Positions 9,156 through 18,673 are shown, counted from the first letter of the stretch. The stretch: 64,000 nucleotides of DNA from Anaerobiospirillum sp. NML120449 (GCF_023051105.1 NZ_JALKIL010000009.1:62001-126000), one strand, 5' to 3'. The notes: generated by a model from the sequence alone, not told the origin. A program made the numbers and translations.

Positions 9156-10169
9156 TTACTGCTGGTTCTTCTTGGAAGACTTGCTACCAGCGGAGCCAGT
9201 CTCCTCGGTCTGGTCTGCCGAACCAGACTCTGAGAATACCCCGTATACATCGTCGACAGATAGAGTAGGAGTACCGCAGACCTTGGTGGATATACCCTTG
9301 TAAGTACGACGGGTACGGGTTGCAGCCTTCACCAGTACCGTGCCGTCAGGAAAATCGTCTCCTCCGGCAGGCGGCATATCGGCAGGCGACATGTCAAAAT
9401 CGTTGCCGAAATTGACATCAGGCAGCTCCTTAGTAGAGGTGCTGGATGGAGCAGCCCTGGTCTCAGCCGGTTCTTGGCCATTGGTGATTGCAAAAGCTGA
9501 TGCTTTCTCAGCACCGGCAGGTGATGCCTTGTTCCCAAGGATGGCTGAAAAATCAGGCTTGGAACCGATAGTAGAGGTGTCGGACGGAGCAGCCCTGGTC
9601 TCAGCCGCCTCTTGGCCATTGGTGGTTGCAAAGCCATTACCGACACTAGCGTTGCCCATGTCATAAGTTTCGGATAGCTGAGCCTTATCCTCATCCTCGA
9701 TGACAGCGACATACTTATCATGCACTTCCTTAATCAGCATGTTGAGCTTTATGTTAGTGTGATTAACGATGAGGTGCTTAATGTACTTATCGATAGTCCT
9801 TGGCTCACGACCAGCACTCTTCTCGTTGACGGAGAGAGCGTATATGGTACTTTTCAGTATCGTAGCTGCGTTATCCTCATTGAGGAACGAGAGATGTGAG
9901 TAGCACTCACGTGCAATGGTATTGAGTCTCTTGTTGAGCGTTATGCAGGCCAGAAGCTCAGGGTCTGCATGGGAATAGTATGCCTCTACGGATTTCCTGT
10001 AACTGGTGGCAGAAATCTCTGCAGCTTTAGCCAGATGATAGCAGGCATCAGCAGCAGCACCAATGGCGGAAGTTGCTGCGACAGCAGCATCGGCTGCTGA
10101 GCATACAACTCTACCAGTGTCGTTCATAACCTTGACGGCTACTTTAGTTAAACTAGAAATCAATCCCAT
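9156..10169 (-). CDS. Hypothetical protein, 337 aa
   Basis: AAGGAG lies seven bases before the ATG, in an AACAAGGAGC context shared with the 1633-aa gene. Residues 1-75 are Ala-rich and probably helical, without a clear signal peptide. Residues 75-180 look like a compact alpha-helical domain. Residues 180-270 contain two copies of a 20-residue motif built on TNGQE.AETRAAPS.TST. The C-terminus is Ser/Gly/Lys-rich and ends KSSKKNQQ. I recognise no family. It lies on the same strand between the zinc-finger gene and the giant gene, so it may belong with the cluster. Confidence 0.75.
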   Translation of the reverse strand: MGLISSLTKVAVKVMNDTGRVVCSAADAAVAATSAIGAAADACYHLAKAAEISATSYRKSVEAYYSHADPELLACITLNKRLNTIARECYSHLSFLNEDNAATILKSTIYALSVNEKSAGREPRTIDKYIKHLIVNHTNIKLNMLIKEVHDKYVAVIEDEDKAQLSETYDMGNASVGNGFATTNGQEAAETRAAPSDTSTIGSKPDFSAILGNKASPAGAEKASAFAITNGQEPAETRAAPSSTSTKELPDVNFGNDFDMSPADMPPAGGDDFPDGTVLVKAATRTRRTYKGISTKVCGTPTLSVDDVYGVFSESGSADQTEETGSAGSKSSKKNQQ

Positions 10170-10187
10170 GGTTTTGCTCCTTGTTGA

Positions 10188-10396
10188 CCACGATGCGTGT
10201 CAGGAATAAGTCATGACAGGCTCATGTCGGGACTGGCCGGGGTGGTTTCGGCCTGGTTGTAATGACGATGGTAAGGGATGAGGCCAGAGCGCAGATGAGG
10301 GCTCAAGCCGCGATGTCGGCGTGCGGCCTGGGGGCGGTGCTGTGCTGCAGGCCGGCATGGCCGGACGGGCCGCAGGGTCGGCATGGCCGGCCGGGG
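10188..10396. repeat. Direct repeat, right copy (other copy at 8090)
   Basis: Nearly identical to 8090-8297, with scattered substitutions. It contains GC-rich palindromic ggccggcatggccgg blocks downstream of the zinc-finger gene. Confidence 0.8.
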
Positions 10397-12202
10397 TTAC
10401 GGGCGATGCCTGAGCAGGGTGCTGTTGATAAGCCTGATCATGGGCCAGGTCAGCTCCGATGAGGTCATGAACTTCTCAAGCCAGGCGCGGCTTTGCGGGG
10501 CATAAGTCAGCTGGCGGCTCAGACGGCGGCCGGTTTTGTTGGCCTGGCTGCTGCGCAGCTGTGAATGGCTGCGTCTTGACAAAAGCCCAGGTCGTACCGG
10601 CGCCGGATAAGAGGCTGCCGCCTGCAGCTCTAAGAGCAGCTTGCTGTCAAGGACAGTCCAGTCTGATAACAGCTGCTCTGGATGGTTTGATGCGGCTGCA
10701 GCTGCGTCAGCAGCAGCTGCAGCATCAGCGTCTGTGGTGTCAGGGCAGTCCTGGGCGTGAAGCGGCTGACCCTGTGGGAGCTGCTGGTCTTTTTGGAGCT
10801 CCTTGTGGAGAATGTTGATGGTCTGGACCAGGTTGCATCCCAGGTAAAACTCCAGGGTCCATCCCGGGCGCATGCTGTCTTCATGGACTGTGACCGCGCT
10901 TTGGGAGTCGAACTTTATGATTTTCCTGATGCGGCGGCCTTCTGATATGGTCACATGGCCTTTGACAGGGGCGGTAAAGCGCAGCTGATTTACTGTACCT
11001 TCGAGCAGGTCCTGACAGGTCTCAGTGACAAGTCCGGCTGACCTGTTGAGGAAGGTAAGTCCCGGCAGGCTGCCCGAGCGCTCCAGCTGCTTTTCCTGTC
11101 TGATAAAACGATAGCCATAGAGGCCTGAAGTTCCCACCATGTACAGCTGGGCGCGGTGCATCATGTTGACACGGACCAGAGTGCCGCTGCGGCATACGGT
11201 CTGCTCAATGTGATTGCCGTCAGGGATCACCTTTACTGAATCGTTTTCAGGATTGTAAAAGAAGAGCTCACGGGACGGGTTGACCGAGATATCGCCAATG
11301 CTCAGGTGCGGCGGCCATACCTGCTCGACGTCGGAGGTGCTCTGTACCAGCCACAGGCCAAGATTTCTGAATAATTTGCCTGCTTGACTGTCCAGCTTCT
11401 GGACAGTCATCTCATAGACAAACCACTTGCCTGTTATTTGATCAGAGCTGCCATGGTTTTGGTCAAAGATGACTGGCTTAAGGGTCAGGCTGCCAATGTA
11501 CTCCGGGTACCTGGTGTTTGACAGAAGAATGAATTTCCTTTTCCATGAAACACGGGCGCCCTGAGGGATGCGGCGGCCGCTGTCATAGTCAAAAACGGCG
11601 TCGCTGCCAACTATGCCGTCAATACGGTCAGGCCAAAGCGAGCGCAACTGACTGTGCACATTTCTGTAGGTAAGAGTGCATCTTTGAAAAGGCAGAGGGC
11701 TTACCGGAAGCCAGGTAAGACAGTTGTCGCTCAGGCGGCTGAGGTTGAAGACATATCTGTCGCTGTAGTTGATGCCCTTACCAGATGGCGTAATGGTTAT
11801 GGAGCTGTCATTGAGGTCGCAGCCATGGGATCTGAGATCCTCAAGCAGGCCGAAGGTATTGAAACCGGCACTGAAGGTGAAGCCAAAGCGGCGCAGATTG
11901 ATTTTCACAGGCAGGGTGTGAGGCGGGATGCCATTGGACGTGGAGGCAGCACAGTCCTGACGGCGGCTGCGCTCTTCACAGAGCTGCTCCACGGCCTCCG
12001 GGGTCATGCCATGTACAGGAGCATGACGGAAATGACTTCTTTTCTTGCCCTCAACGGTCAGAGTAACAGCCTCGCCGCAGATTGAGCATCTGAGCAGTCC
12101 GCTGCAGCTGCTGATGCGGCTGTTGTAGCGCTCCATGGCCTGCTGAGCCGTAATGGGCACGTAGCCATTTTCGTTGTCCCAGATATGTACCCTGGTGAGC
12201 AT
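10397..12202 (-). CDS. CoiA-like zinc-finger protein, 601 aa
   Basis: The ATG at 12202 follows AGGA with eight-base spacing; a GTG at 12241 is an alternative. Residues 35-65 read LRCSICGEAVTLTVEGKKRS then HFRH, the CxxC…HFxH zinc-binding pattern at the N-terminus of competence protein CoiA and related nuclease-associated proteins. No SExH-type nuclease motif of CoiA follows. The middle of the protein is rich in beta-strand-type sequence. Near the C-terminus there is an Ala/Asp-rich patch (about 490-510), then a basic tail. The gene sits directly downstream of the 454-aa AAA-like gene on the same strand, which suggests co-transcription. Nucleic-acid binding is plausible; no enzyme activity can be assigned. 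Confidence 0.8.
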   Translation of the reverse strand: MLTRVHIWDNENGYVPITAQQAMERYNSRISSCSGLLRCSICGEAVTLTVEGKKRSHFRHAPVHGMTPEAVEQLCEERSRRQDCAASTSNGIPPHTLPVKINLRRFGFTFSAGFNTFGLLEDLRSHGCDLNDSSITITPSGKGINYSDRYVFNLSRLSDNCLTWLPVSPLPFQRCTLTYRNVHSQLRSLWPDRIDGIVGSDAVFDYDSGRRIPQGARVSWKRKFILLSNTRYPEYIGSLTLKPVIFDQNHGSSDQITGKWFVYEMTVQKLDSQAGKLFRNLGLWLVQSTSDVEQVWPPHLSIGDISVNPSRELFFYNPENDSVKVIPDGNHIEQTVCRSGTLVRVNMMHRAQLYMVGTSGLYGYRFIRQEKQLERSGSLPGLTFLNRSAGLVTETCQDLLEGTVNQLRFTAPVKGHVTISEGRRIRKIIKFDSQSAVTVHEDSMRPGWTLEFYLGCNLVQTINILHKELQKDQQLPQGQPLHAQDCPDTTDADAAAAADAAAAASNHPEQLLSDWTVLDSKLLLELQAAASYPAPVRPGLLSRRSHSQLRSSQANKTGRRLSRQLTYAPQSRAWLEKFMTSSELTWPMIRLINSTLLRHRP

Positions 12203-12425
12203 GGGTGAAATCCTGTGATGTTGTCTGAAATGCTGCGGCACCCTTAAGGCAGATCAGGTATGCCGTTGAGCTGTATTGAATCTTAAGCCTGATATCAGCC
12301 CGGAATGTACTGTCAGCTGTAAGCTGAACTGACGTCTTTCAGTTGTGCCGCAGGCTGTCAGTCGAGCTGCTGGATGTCAGTTGCGCCGCAGGCTGTCAGT
12401 TGCGCTGTCGGCTGCTGTTGGGTCT

Positions 12426-13790
12426 TTATTTTCTGCGGTTTTTAAGCAGCTCCGCAAGGCCGCGCACCCGGCTGATGCCGTCATGCTTTTCTGCCAGGGC
12501 CTCCCGATCGTCCCTATCGGAGGCACTGTCATAATTGGTGGCAGTGTAATCGCCGGCTCCTGATGGCGTTGCTGTGGAGGTATGTGATTGGGCTGAGCCG
12601 GTACCCCCGGCACTGGCAGCAGATGTGGTCATGGCCTCAGGTGAAGTAATGCTTTCTGGTGGCGTGCCGGCTCCGTACCAGCTGGAGTCTGGTGAATCAG
12701 TATCGGCACTGTATTGATCTGCCGTGTACGCTGCTGCTTGCTGTGTGGCAGCTGCGTCTGCAGCTGCGGCTGCAGCCGCGTCGGCACGGCAGGCAACGGC
12801 ATTGGCAAAGGGCCAGGAGCCATAAGAACACAGTCGTTCGAGCATAATTCTGATGTTGCCGGCTACGCGGGTGTCATCAAGGCAGGGAGCCAGCATGTCG
12901 CGGCGCTCACAGCATATGGCCAGAGGTATGAGAGCGCCGGCCAGAAAGATATTGAGGCTGGCTGTTTTCTGCTCAATTACCTGGGAGCATTCCCTGAGAT
13001 AAAGGGCCGCTGCCGTGCTTACCAGACTGGAAAGAGCAGACAGAGCGCTGTTGCTCAGGCTCAGGTCACTGAGCACATCTCCTACTTCAATACGTTCCAC
13101 GTTCAGGCTGGTACGACGGATGTCGGCACCTTCCTGACACTGGTAGCTGTTGGTACGGGCCAGCGGGTCGTTGATAAAGAGATCGGTGATTACCGGCAGG
13201 ACAAAGCTGAACAGGCTGCGCGGCATGGTCACTATGTCTTCAATCAGGGGATAGTCCATAAAGACAGTGCAGTCTGTCTCCTGCACAGCGGTAAGCAGGC
13301 TGTCGCTGTAGCCCGGCGAGAACAGATTCTGAATCCTGATAATTTTGTTGTCGGCGCTCAGTGCCCTGTGAACTTCACCTGCATGGTACTCAGTGCCCAG
13401 TATCAGGCTTGTGTAGCTCTTATGACCGGAGCTGCAGGCATACGATGAGATGATCTTGCCAGCGCAGGGGCCGATGAGCAGTATCGGCAGATGCAGCATC
13501 ACGGCTGCATTTATGATGCAGCTGAGCATCTCGGCATTATCTGCTCTGATAAAAGAGCCATCATCCATGCGTGAGCTCAGGCAGCCCTTGAAAGCATTGA
13601 CCGGGCTTAAAGTACTCTCCACTGTCGAGGCAGTGCCCTCAGGCATGCACATGGTCTCATCAAGAACAATACATTCATAAGCGCGGGCGCCGTCAGCAGC
13701 CGATCTGCTTGCGGCCGCAGACGATGCTGCTGAGCGTTCCTGAGAGTGATTAGTGTTGGGTGCAGGCATAGGGATAAATTCGGATGACAT
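12426..13790 (-). CDS. Degenerate AAA-like protein, 454 aa
   Basis: Residues 60-300 are homologous to the last 260 residues of the 1633-aa giant protein. The core resembles an AAA+ module of the MoxR/McrB type: LPILLIGPCAGKII near residue 111 sits where a Walker A would be, but it is one residue short and has Ile for Ser/Thr; VFMDYP near 179 replaces the Walker B Asp-Glu. A conserved FSPGYSDSLL block lies between them. The N-terminus is Ser/Ala-rich. The C-terminal 130 residues are an Ala/Ser/Thr/Asp linker ending in a basic LLKNRRK. A good promoter lies about 60 bases upstream. ATP hydrolysis looks improbable; a structural or regulatory role is inferred. Confidence 0.8.
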   Translation of the reverse strand: MSSEFIPMPAPNTNHSQERSAASSAAASRSAADGARAYECIVLDETMCMPEGTASTVESTLSPVNAFKGCLSSRMDDGSFIRADNAEMLSCIINAAVMLHLPILLIGPCAGKIISSYACSSGHKSYTSLILGTEYHAGEVHRALSADNKIIRIQNLFSPGYSDSLLTAVQETDCTVFMDYPLIEDIVTMPRSLFSFVLPVITDLFINDPLARTNSYQCQEGADIRRTSLNVERIEVGDVLSDLSLSNSALSALSSLVSTAAALYLRECSQVIEQKTASLNIFLAGALIPLAICCERRDMLAPCLDDTRVAGNIRIMLERLCSYGSWPFANAVACRADAAAAAAADAAATQQAAAYTADQYSADTDSPDSSWYGAGTPPESITSPEAMTTSAASAGGTGSAQSHTSTATPSGAGDYTATNYDSASDRDDREALAEKHDGISRVRGLAELLKNRRK

Positions 13791-13856
13791 GCAGTGATTA
13801 ACGGACAGGCAGACTTACGGGTCCATAAAAGCAATCGGTAAAAATCGATCCATTAG

Positions 13857-13885
13857 ATATTACTTCAGACCATGTGGACTTTCAA
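13857..13885 (-). promoter_or_regulatory. Promoter of the AAA-like gene
   Basis: On the minus strand TTGAAA and TAATAT are separated by 17 bases, with the expected start about 60 bases before the ATG at 13790. It could drive this gene and the zinc-finger gene downstream. Confidence 0.55.
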
Positions 13886-15335
13886 TAAAACATCTTCAGG
13901 AAAGGTGCACACATCGCACTTTCAGATCAAAAAGCGGTCATTCTGACCAGATTAAGCGTAACTGCGCACACTTGACTGCGGTTTGTGTATTCATGACTGT
14001 CACTTTTATTGTCGATGGGAAATATTCATCTGCAGTGATGGAGTACGGACTACCTGGACCATGAGCTGACTTCCACGCCATTGCCTGTCACACCACACCA
14101 TGTCAGTCAGGCCATCTCCAATACACTGCGCCTTTGAGCCCCATGCCGTTCAGCAGCATACAGCCCTGCACTCATGACTGTAATGCGCCCATGTTCTGAA
14201 ATATCATCTGAGGTTGGCCATGCCCATGGCTGAAGGCCTGTGGTTGCGTGGGCTTTCGACCTGATCTGAAGCATGCTGCCTGCACGGATTCGGGGGCGCT
14301 GTGCCATGGTTATGGTGGCCATGTCCTGAACCGGCCATATCCATACTCCTTTACTGACCTTAAGGATTTGGGACTGGCAGCCAGCTTGCCCGCCCGTATC
14401 CGGCCAGTAATCTTCCTTTTGCCCGGAGAGCGGCCAGGGAGCGCCAGCTGCCCGGATTGAGCTCCAGCAGGCCTGGCACGAAGAGCCGTATGCTGACCCA
14501 TGATTTAAGGCAGATAGTAGCAACTTTGAGGCTATTGCAGAAATTTTCATTGGCCATTAGCGCCATTGGTGTAACACAGGTGTTTTGCAGGTGCACTGTA
14601 AAATGCAGTACTGTTAAGGTAACAGGCAAGATGTCGGGGCTTATTTTTAAACTATTTATTATTATCAAAGTGTGTTAAAAGTCAGCATTTTTTCTTTCAA
14701 TATGGGGCAAGATGCGATGGTGACGTGCTTTTAATGCAAGTCATTGTGGCTGTTTTGCACGTTTTATGTTTTTACTGGCTTAACCTTAAAGGCTGATAGC
14801 AGTGATTTTTTCCTTATAAGCTTGATTGTATGCATATTGTCTTTTTGTTATCATGCCCTGAACATGTATTTAATCTGTGCATTCATGTACAGTCAGCAAA
14901 AAGCTGAATAATACAGCTAAGGACATATGGCCGTCACCTCAAGGCCATAAACCGCCCACAGAGCCATACCTGTGGCGGCAGCCATGGTTGATGCAAGGGT
15001 ATCGTCCGGTGCGCTGCCCAGTCAGTGTATCGGGCTGTATGCTTCAGGCACATGAAGAGGGCACCAGCCTACAGCCACAATTTCCTGCGAACTGATGGTC
15101 TGTGGTTGTTCACTGTACGTATAGCAGACAGCTGCTTGCAAGGCCCGTGTCCCGCAGGTTTGATGAGCTCAGTACCACAGCCCGTGGTGGAAAGGTGAGT
15201 CTGCACAATTGTGCAGGCGCGCCATTAGTGGGGCTGTGGCCGGAGCTGATGTTGTGGCCGGGGATGACCATGGAGCACAGGCTGGCTTGTGCTGTCAGGC
15301 CTGACCTGTCAGGCATCAGCTGCTTGCCGGTCATG
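13886..15335. other. Intergenic region without a recognised gene
   Basis: About 1.4 kb. Open frames here have no ribosome binding sites and overlap one another on both strands. The stretch around 14600-14880 is AT-rich. I see no tRNA, hairpin with T-tail, or transposon end. Confidence 0.5.
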
Positions 15336-15364
15336 TTGAGTGCACTTAAGATTATCTGTAAAAT
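15336..15364 (+). promoter_or_regulatory. Promoter of the small coiled-coil gene
   Basis: TTGAGT and TAAAAT are separated by 17 bases. The predicted start lies about 32 bases before the ATG at 15403. Confidence 0.6.
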
Positions 15365-15402
15365 ATTTTGTAAAGTGTTTGCTGAAAAATCCAGGATTTA
15401 TC

Positions 15403-15636
15403 ATGCCACGAGTTTTGACTAGAGAGTCTATTGTCAATAAGATTCAAGTGCTCAGGGAAAAGGAAGAGCGCTTCCGTAAGCGTGCCGATGAGCTGGCTGC
15501 CGAAGTAGCCTCCCTGAAGGAGAAGGTTGCTGAAATTGACAGCCGTATCCTTTATGAAGCAATGAAGAAAAACAATATCAGCCTTGATAAGATGCTGGCT
15601 ATAATAGATGAGAGCAGGAAAAAGGAAAAAAAGTAA
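15403..15636 (+). CDS. Small coiled-coil protein, 77 aa
   Basis: The ATG follows AGGA at seven bases and ends 67 bases before a terminator, so this looks like a complete single-gene unit. Residues 5-50 form a charged coiled coil (VNKIQVLREKEERFRKRADE). A second segment, NNISLDKMLAIID, follows, then a Lys-rich end. The plan of a short coiled coil plus an 'nmsLdeLaalL'-type tail resembles the small DUF4315-type proteins, but that match is tentative. Probably cytoplasmic and oligomeric. Confidence 0.75.
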   Translation: MPRVLTRESIVNKIQVLREKEERFRKRADELAAEVASLKEKVAEIDSRILYEAMKKNNISLDKMLAIIDESRKKEKK

Positions 15637-15702
15637 CCATCTCTCATGCAGGCCAGAGCAGTGCCGGCAGGTTATGATTGCTGTGCACTAAAAGGTTTTA
15701 TA

Positions 15703-15745
15703 AAGAAAAAGGCCGTTCACCTGTGCAGTGAGCGGCCTTTTCTTA
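15703..15745 (+). terminator. Terminator after the coiled-coil gene
   Basis: A ten-base stem (ggccgttcac / gtgagcggcc, one G-T pair) with a short loop is followed by TTTTCTTATTTT. Confidence 0.85.
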
Positions 15746-16000
15746 TTTTGAGTTCTGCCTTTAATCATCCTCTGATATGATGGCCAGCAGAGGGACAATT
15801 GAGCAGGCAGGTACAAAGGTCAATCAGCATGCCAGCATGCCGGCAGGTGCACACTTGAGTAAGTCAGTACAAAAGTACATTTGCATGCATGTCTGCCAAC
15901 CTGCATGCATGCCTGTCAGCGAGCCTGCATGACTGCAGGCAGTTGCCCGGAGCACATATTGTCTGCAGGTATTTTGTGTGCTTTTGAGTGCTTTTGTGTT
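15746..16000. other. Gap with gcatgc-rich short repeats
   Basis: Contains loose repetition of gcatgc and cctgcatg words around 15825-15935; no gene seen. Confidence 0.4.
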
Positions 16001-16915
16001 TTAGAGAGTGTTAAGTCCAAGGGCAAACAGTGCTTCATTGATGATAAAGCGGGACCAGATACCGCGCCTTATGAAGTAACACAGTGCTCTGTCCTCGGGG
16101 ATATTGCGTGAGAGTGTATAGCCTTCGGTGGCCAGCAGCTGTCTGGTCTGTGCAAGGTTGAGTCTGAGTGCCAGAGCAAAGCGGATAATGACAGTGCGTG
16201 AGGGATGAGCTGTGGCGCTTTTGAGGCGAGAGAAATATCTGCGATCAACATCGGCAGTGCGATAGCAGCTGCTTGGAGTGATATTGCGGCTTTGCATCAG
16301 CTCAAAAAGCATGCGGCTAAAGGCGTGCCCTTCGCATTTGACTTCCTGTGACAGCTCGTTTAGCGACCAGTCTGAGTCCCTATTTCCTCTTATATACTGA
16401 CTTGCCGGTGAGTAGTCATTACTATGTTTACGGGGCACACCGCTGCAGCCATAATCCACAGGTCCAACAGTACGTGGGGCATGCTCCAGACACTCAATCA
16501 GCTCCATCCATATTTCACTGCTCATACTGGAGTACGGAATGAGATCGGGCTGCTCACTGGTGTGATTATGGCCTGAACTCGTTTTCCTGTAGTCCGAACC
16601 TGCTTGCCTCTCACCATAATCTTCATGTTTCTCACCTTTATCCGAGTGTGTTGTGCCTGCCATGGCATACGCTTTGGCTGTGGAGGACCTTTGAGCTGCT
16701 GTACCTGTTTTGGCCATGTCATCGGTGTCAGAGCCTGTATTGGCAGGCGTGCTGCTGTCATTGGCTCCGGGCGGGATATCATTATGGCCTTGTCCAAAGC
16801 TCTTGCACAGGGCATAAGGCCATGATGGAAGCAGGAGATTAGCTGGGCATACGGACCTGACCTTCACTTCATTGAAGTCAGATTTCAGTGCCAGTGATGG
16901 ATGTTGTAAGTTCAT
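16001..16915 (-). CDS. Helix-turn-helix protein with disordered N-terminus, 304 aa
   Basis: GAGAGGAG precedes the ATG. The last ~105 residues (MQSRNITPSSCYRTADVDRR…) match the C-terminal helix-turn-helix tail found on some macro-domain proteins and the same tail of the gene at 17688. The shared pattern is Cys-Tyr, then DRR.FSRLK, then a TR.LL..GY.L block. Residues 1-190 are Ser/Gly/His/Asp-rich and show no macro domain, so the enzymatic half seems to be lost or replaced. A DNA-binding regulator is the likeliest role. It is transcribed in the same direction as its paralogue about 0.8 kb upstream. Confidence 0.75.
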   Translation of the reverse strand: MNLQHPSLALKSDFNEVKVRSVCPANLLLPSWPYALCKSFGQGHNDIPPGANDSSTPANTGSDTDDMAKTGTAAQRSSTAKAYAMAGTTHSDKGEKHEDYGERQAGSDYRKTSSGHNHTSEQPDLIPYSSMSSEIWMELIECLEHAPRTVGPVDYGCSGVPRKHSNDYSPASQYIRGNRDSDWSLNELSQEVKCEGHAFSRMLFELMQSRNITPSSCYRTADVDRRYFSRLKSATAHPSRTVIIRFALALRLNLAQTRQLLATEGYTLSRNIPEDRALCYFIRRGIWSRFIINEALFALGLNTL

Positions 16916-17687
16916 TCAAATCTCCTCTCAAACGCGCCGGTAAGCGTCAGCGACCGATCAGAACAACATATGCTGCCTGCAGCCATACCTGGTACGGGAC
17001 AGCCATACCATGACACCGACAGCCAGGCACGAGCACAGACAGTTCTGGACGGCACTTGAGTCTTTCCGCAGGAGCATGACCTGGGGATAAGCAGGAACAT
17101 GGGGTGCTCTGCTTTATTTTAATCACCATGACGCTAATGAGTGCCAGGCATGGTCGCTATCTGCAACCCTGCTGACTGGCAGTAATAACCCACATTGCGG
17201 GTCAGGTCATTTGATGGAGCAGGAGCCGTTAAGGGTCGGGCGCTGCCATGGGCGAAGGGCAAGGTCATTCAATGCGCGCCTGTGAACCCCTGGCTGTTCT
17301 TCTTTACTGGCAGATTGCCACGACGTGGAATATGACGGATAACAGCACTGACCAAAGGCAGATCAGTGCGCAGAGCAGATTGCATAGTACCTGATGGATG
17401 CCGCAAGGCGCAGAGGCGGGGATGCGCGAAGATTATCGGGCCATGAAGTGACTGATCCCGGCGGAGAAATGAGCTCAAAGGGCATACGGCTGACTGCTGC
17501 TGATGCGGGTAAATACAGAGGGTTTAGTCAACTGCAGTGGGCGCAAATCACAGCAGGTATGAGGTTAAATGCAACGTATGAGGGGAACTGCAGTGGACGC
17601 GGTCAATCGCAACGTATGAGGGGAGCTTCAGCGGGCGCAGGCACCTGCGTGGAGCAGCCGGCTGCAGTGAGCCGGACGGAGGAGGGA
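16916..17687. other. Gap between the two helix-turn-helix genes
   Basis: No gene seen. A degenerate tandem repeat of about 38 bases (…ctgcagtggacgcg…caacgtatgagggg) occupies roughly 17526-17640. Longer plus-strand frames running into 17688-18053 are antisense to the next gene. Confidence 0.45.
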
Positions 17688-18614
17688 TTAGATGTTGAGC
17701 AGAGGCTGGCCGTATTCGCTCAGGGCACAGTTGATGATCTCAGGGTCATAAATGCCATGGGATATGTGCCAGGCAATGATGACATCACTCACCCTGTTGC
17801 TGGTGAGCTCATATCCGGCAGATCTCAGGAGCTTGCGGGTCTGAGTCATGGTCAGGTTCATGGCTACGGCAATTTCCAGAACCTTGTTACGGGTCGGATT
17901 GTAGGAATCACGGTTTTTCAGGCGGGAGAAGAAGCGCCGGTCCAGGTTGGCTTTCTTATAGCACTCAACCTGAGTCATGCCCTTTTCTTCAACAAGATTG
18001 AGCAGGGTTTCATAGAATGTAGGAGACAGGTCTTCAAGGCGCTTTTCCAGTGACTCAAAGGACAGGTTCATGCCACTGTGCACCTCATTGAAAGATGAGA
18101 TGCGGTTGCAGGTACGTACGGCTGTTTCAAAGCGGCGACGGGACAGTCGCCAGTTATCAAGATTGATAATGATATCAAGTGCGTGCTCCTTTCCCTCGAT
18201 GGACTCAAGAAAGGCATCAGCGCATTTTACTGCAGTAGTGAGAGCAGAATCGACCTGTTCGTCAGATGCATTATCCCTGACCATAATGGGCACGGTGACT
18301 GATCGACATCCAAGTTCTAACGTCTTTTTGAATATGGAGTGATAGATATCGGCCATCTGGTCAGTGGTGGCAAAAGGCTCTTGCATGGCAGGACTAGCAT
18401 ACATCAGTATGAAACTCGTTGAAATCCTGCGCATGTCAGTAAGACAGCTTACTGTTCCAGTCTGAACATGACATGAATTGGGACTATGATCAATGCCGTC
18501 TGCATTTTTCTCAGACACGGCAGGGCAAGGCTGTGATGCTAACGGTTCACATAAAACTGCTATGACATCAGACTGGATGCCTGGTGACGCACTGTCAACA
18601 AAAAGTATAGTCAT
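17688..18614 (-). CDS. Degenerate macro domain plus helix-turn-helix protein, 308 aa
   Basis: Residues 60-165 resemble the second half of a macro (ADP-ribose-binding) domain: a FILMYASP strand where macro proteins have a VIHTVGP-type strand, then TLELGCRSVTVPIM and a LDIIINLDNW strand. The ADP-ribose-binding NAAN and the glycine-rich loop are missing, and the first 60 residues are unrelated, so hydrolase activity is unlikely. Residues 205-308 are the DNA-binding tail seen on macro-domain proteins (GMTQVECYKKANLDRRFFSR). AGGTG lies just before the ATG. A perfect palindrome about 60 bases upstream may be its own operator. Likely a regulator, perhaps sensing a nucleotide ligand; that is inference. 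Confidence 0.75.
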   Translation of the reverse strand: MTILFVDSASPGIQSDVIAVLCEPLASQPCPAVSEKNADGIDHSPNSCHVQTGTVSCLTDMRRISTSFILMYASPAMQEPFATTDQMADIYHSIFKKTLELGCRSVTVPIMVRDNASDEQVDSALTTAVKCADAFLESIEGKEHALDIIINLDNWRLSRRRFETAVRTCNRISSFNEVHSGMNLSFESLEKRLEDLSPTFYETLLNLVEEKGMTQVECYKKANLDRRFFSRLKNRDSYNPTRNKVLEIAVAMNLTMTQTRKLLRSAGYELTSNRVSDVIIAWHISHGIYDPEIINCALSEYGQPLLNI

Positions 18615-18673
18615 TGGTCACCTGTCGCTTCCGAAAAAACCTGGAATTATGCATTTATCTTAAATTTAATTGC

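Noticed and set aside
8971..9303. Plus-strand 110-codon open frame
   Set aside because: Crosses a recombination junction and runs antisense into the 337-aa gene.
12714..13448. Plus-strand 244-codon open frame
   Set aside because: Antisense to the AAA-like gene, which has a promoter and a homologue; no independent support.
17394..18053. Plus-strand 219-codon open frame
   Set aside because: Antisense to the conserved helix-turn-helix tail of the macro-type gene.
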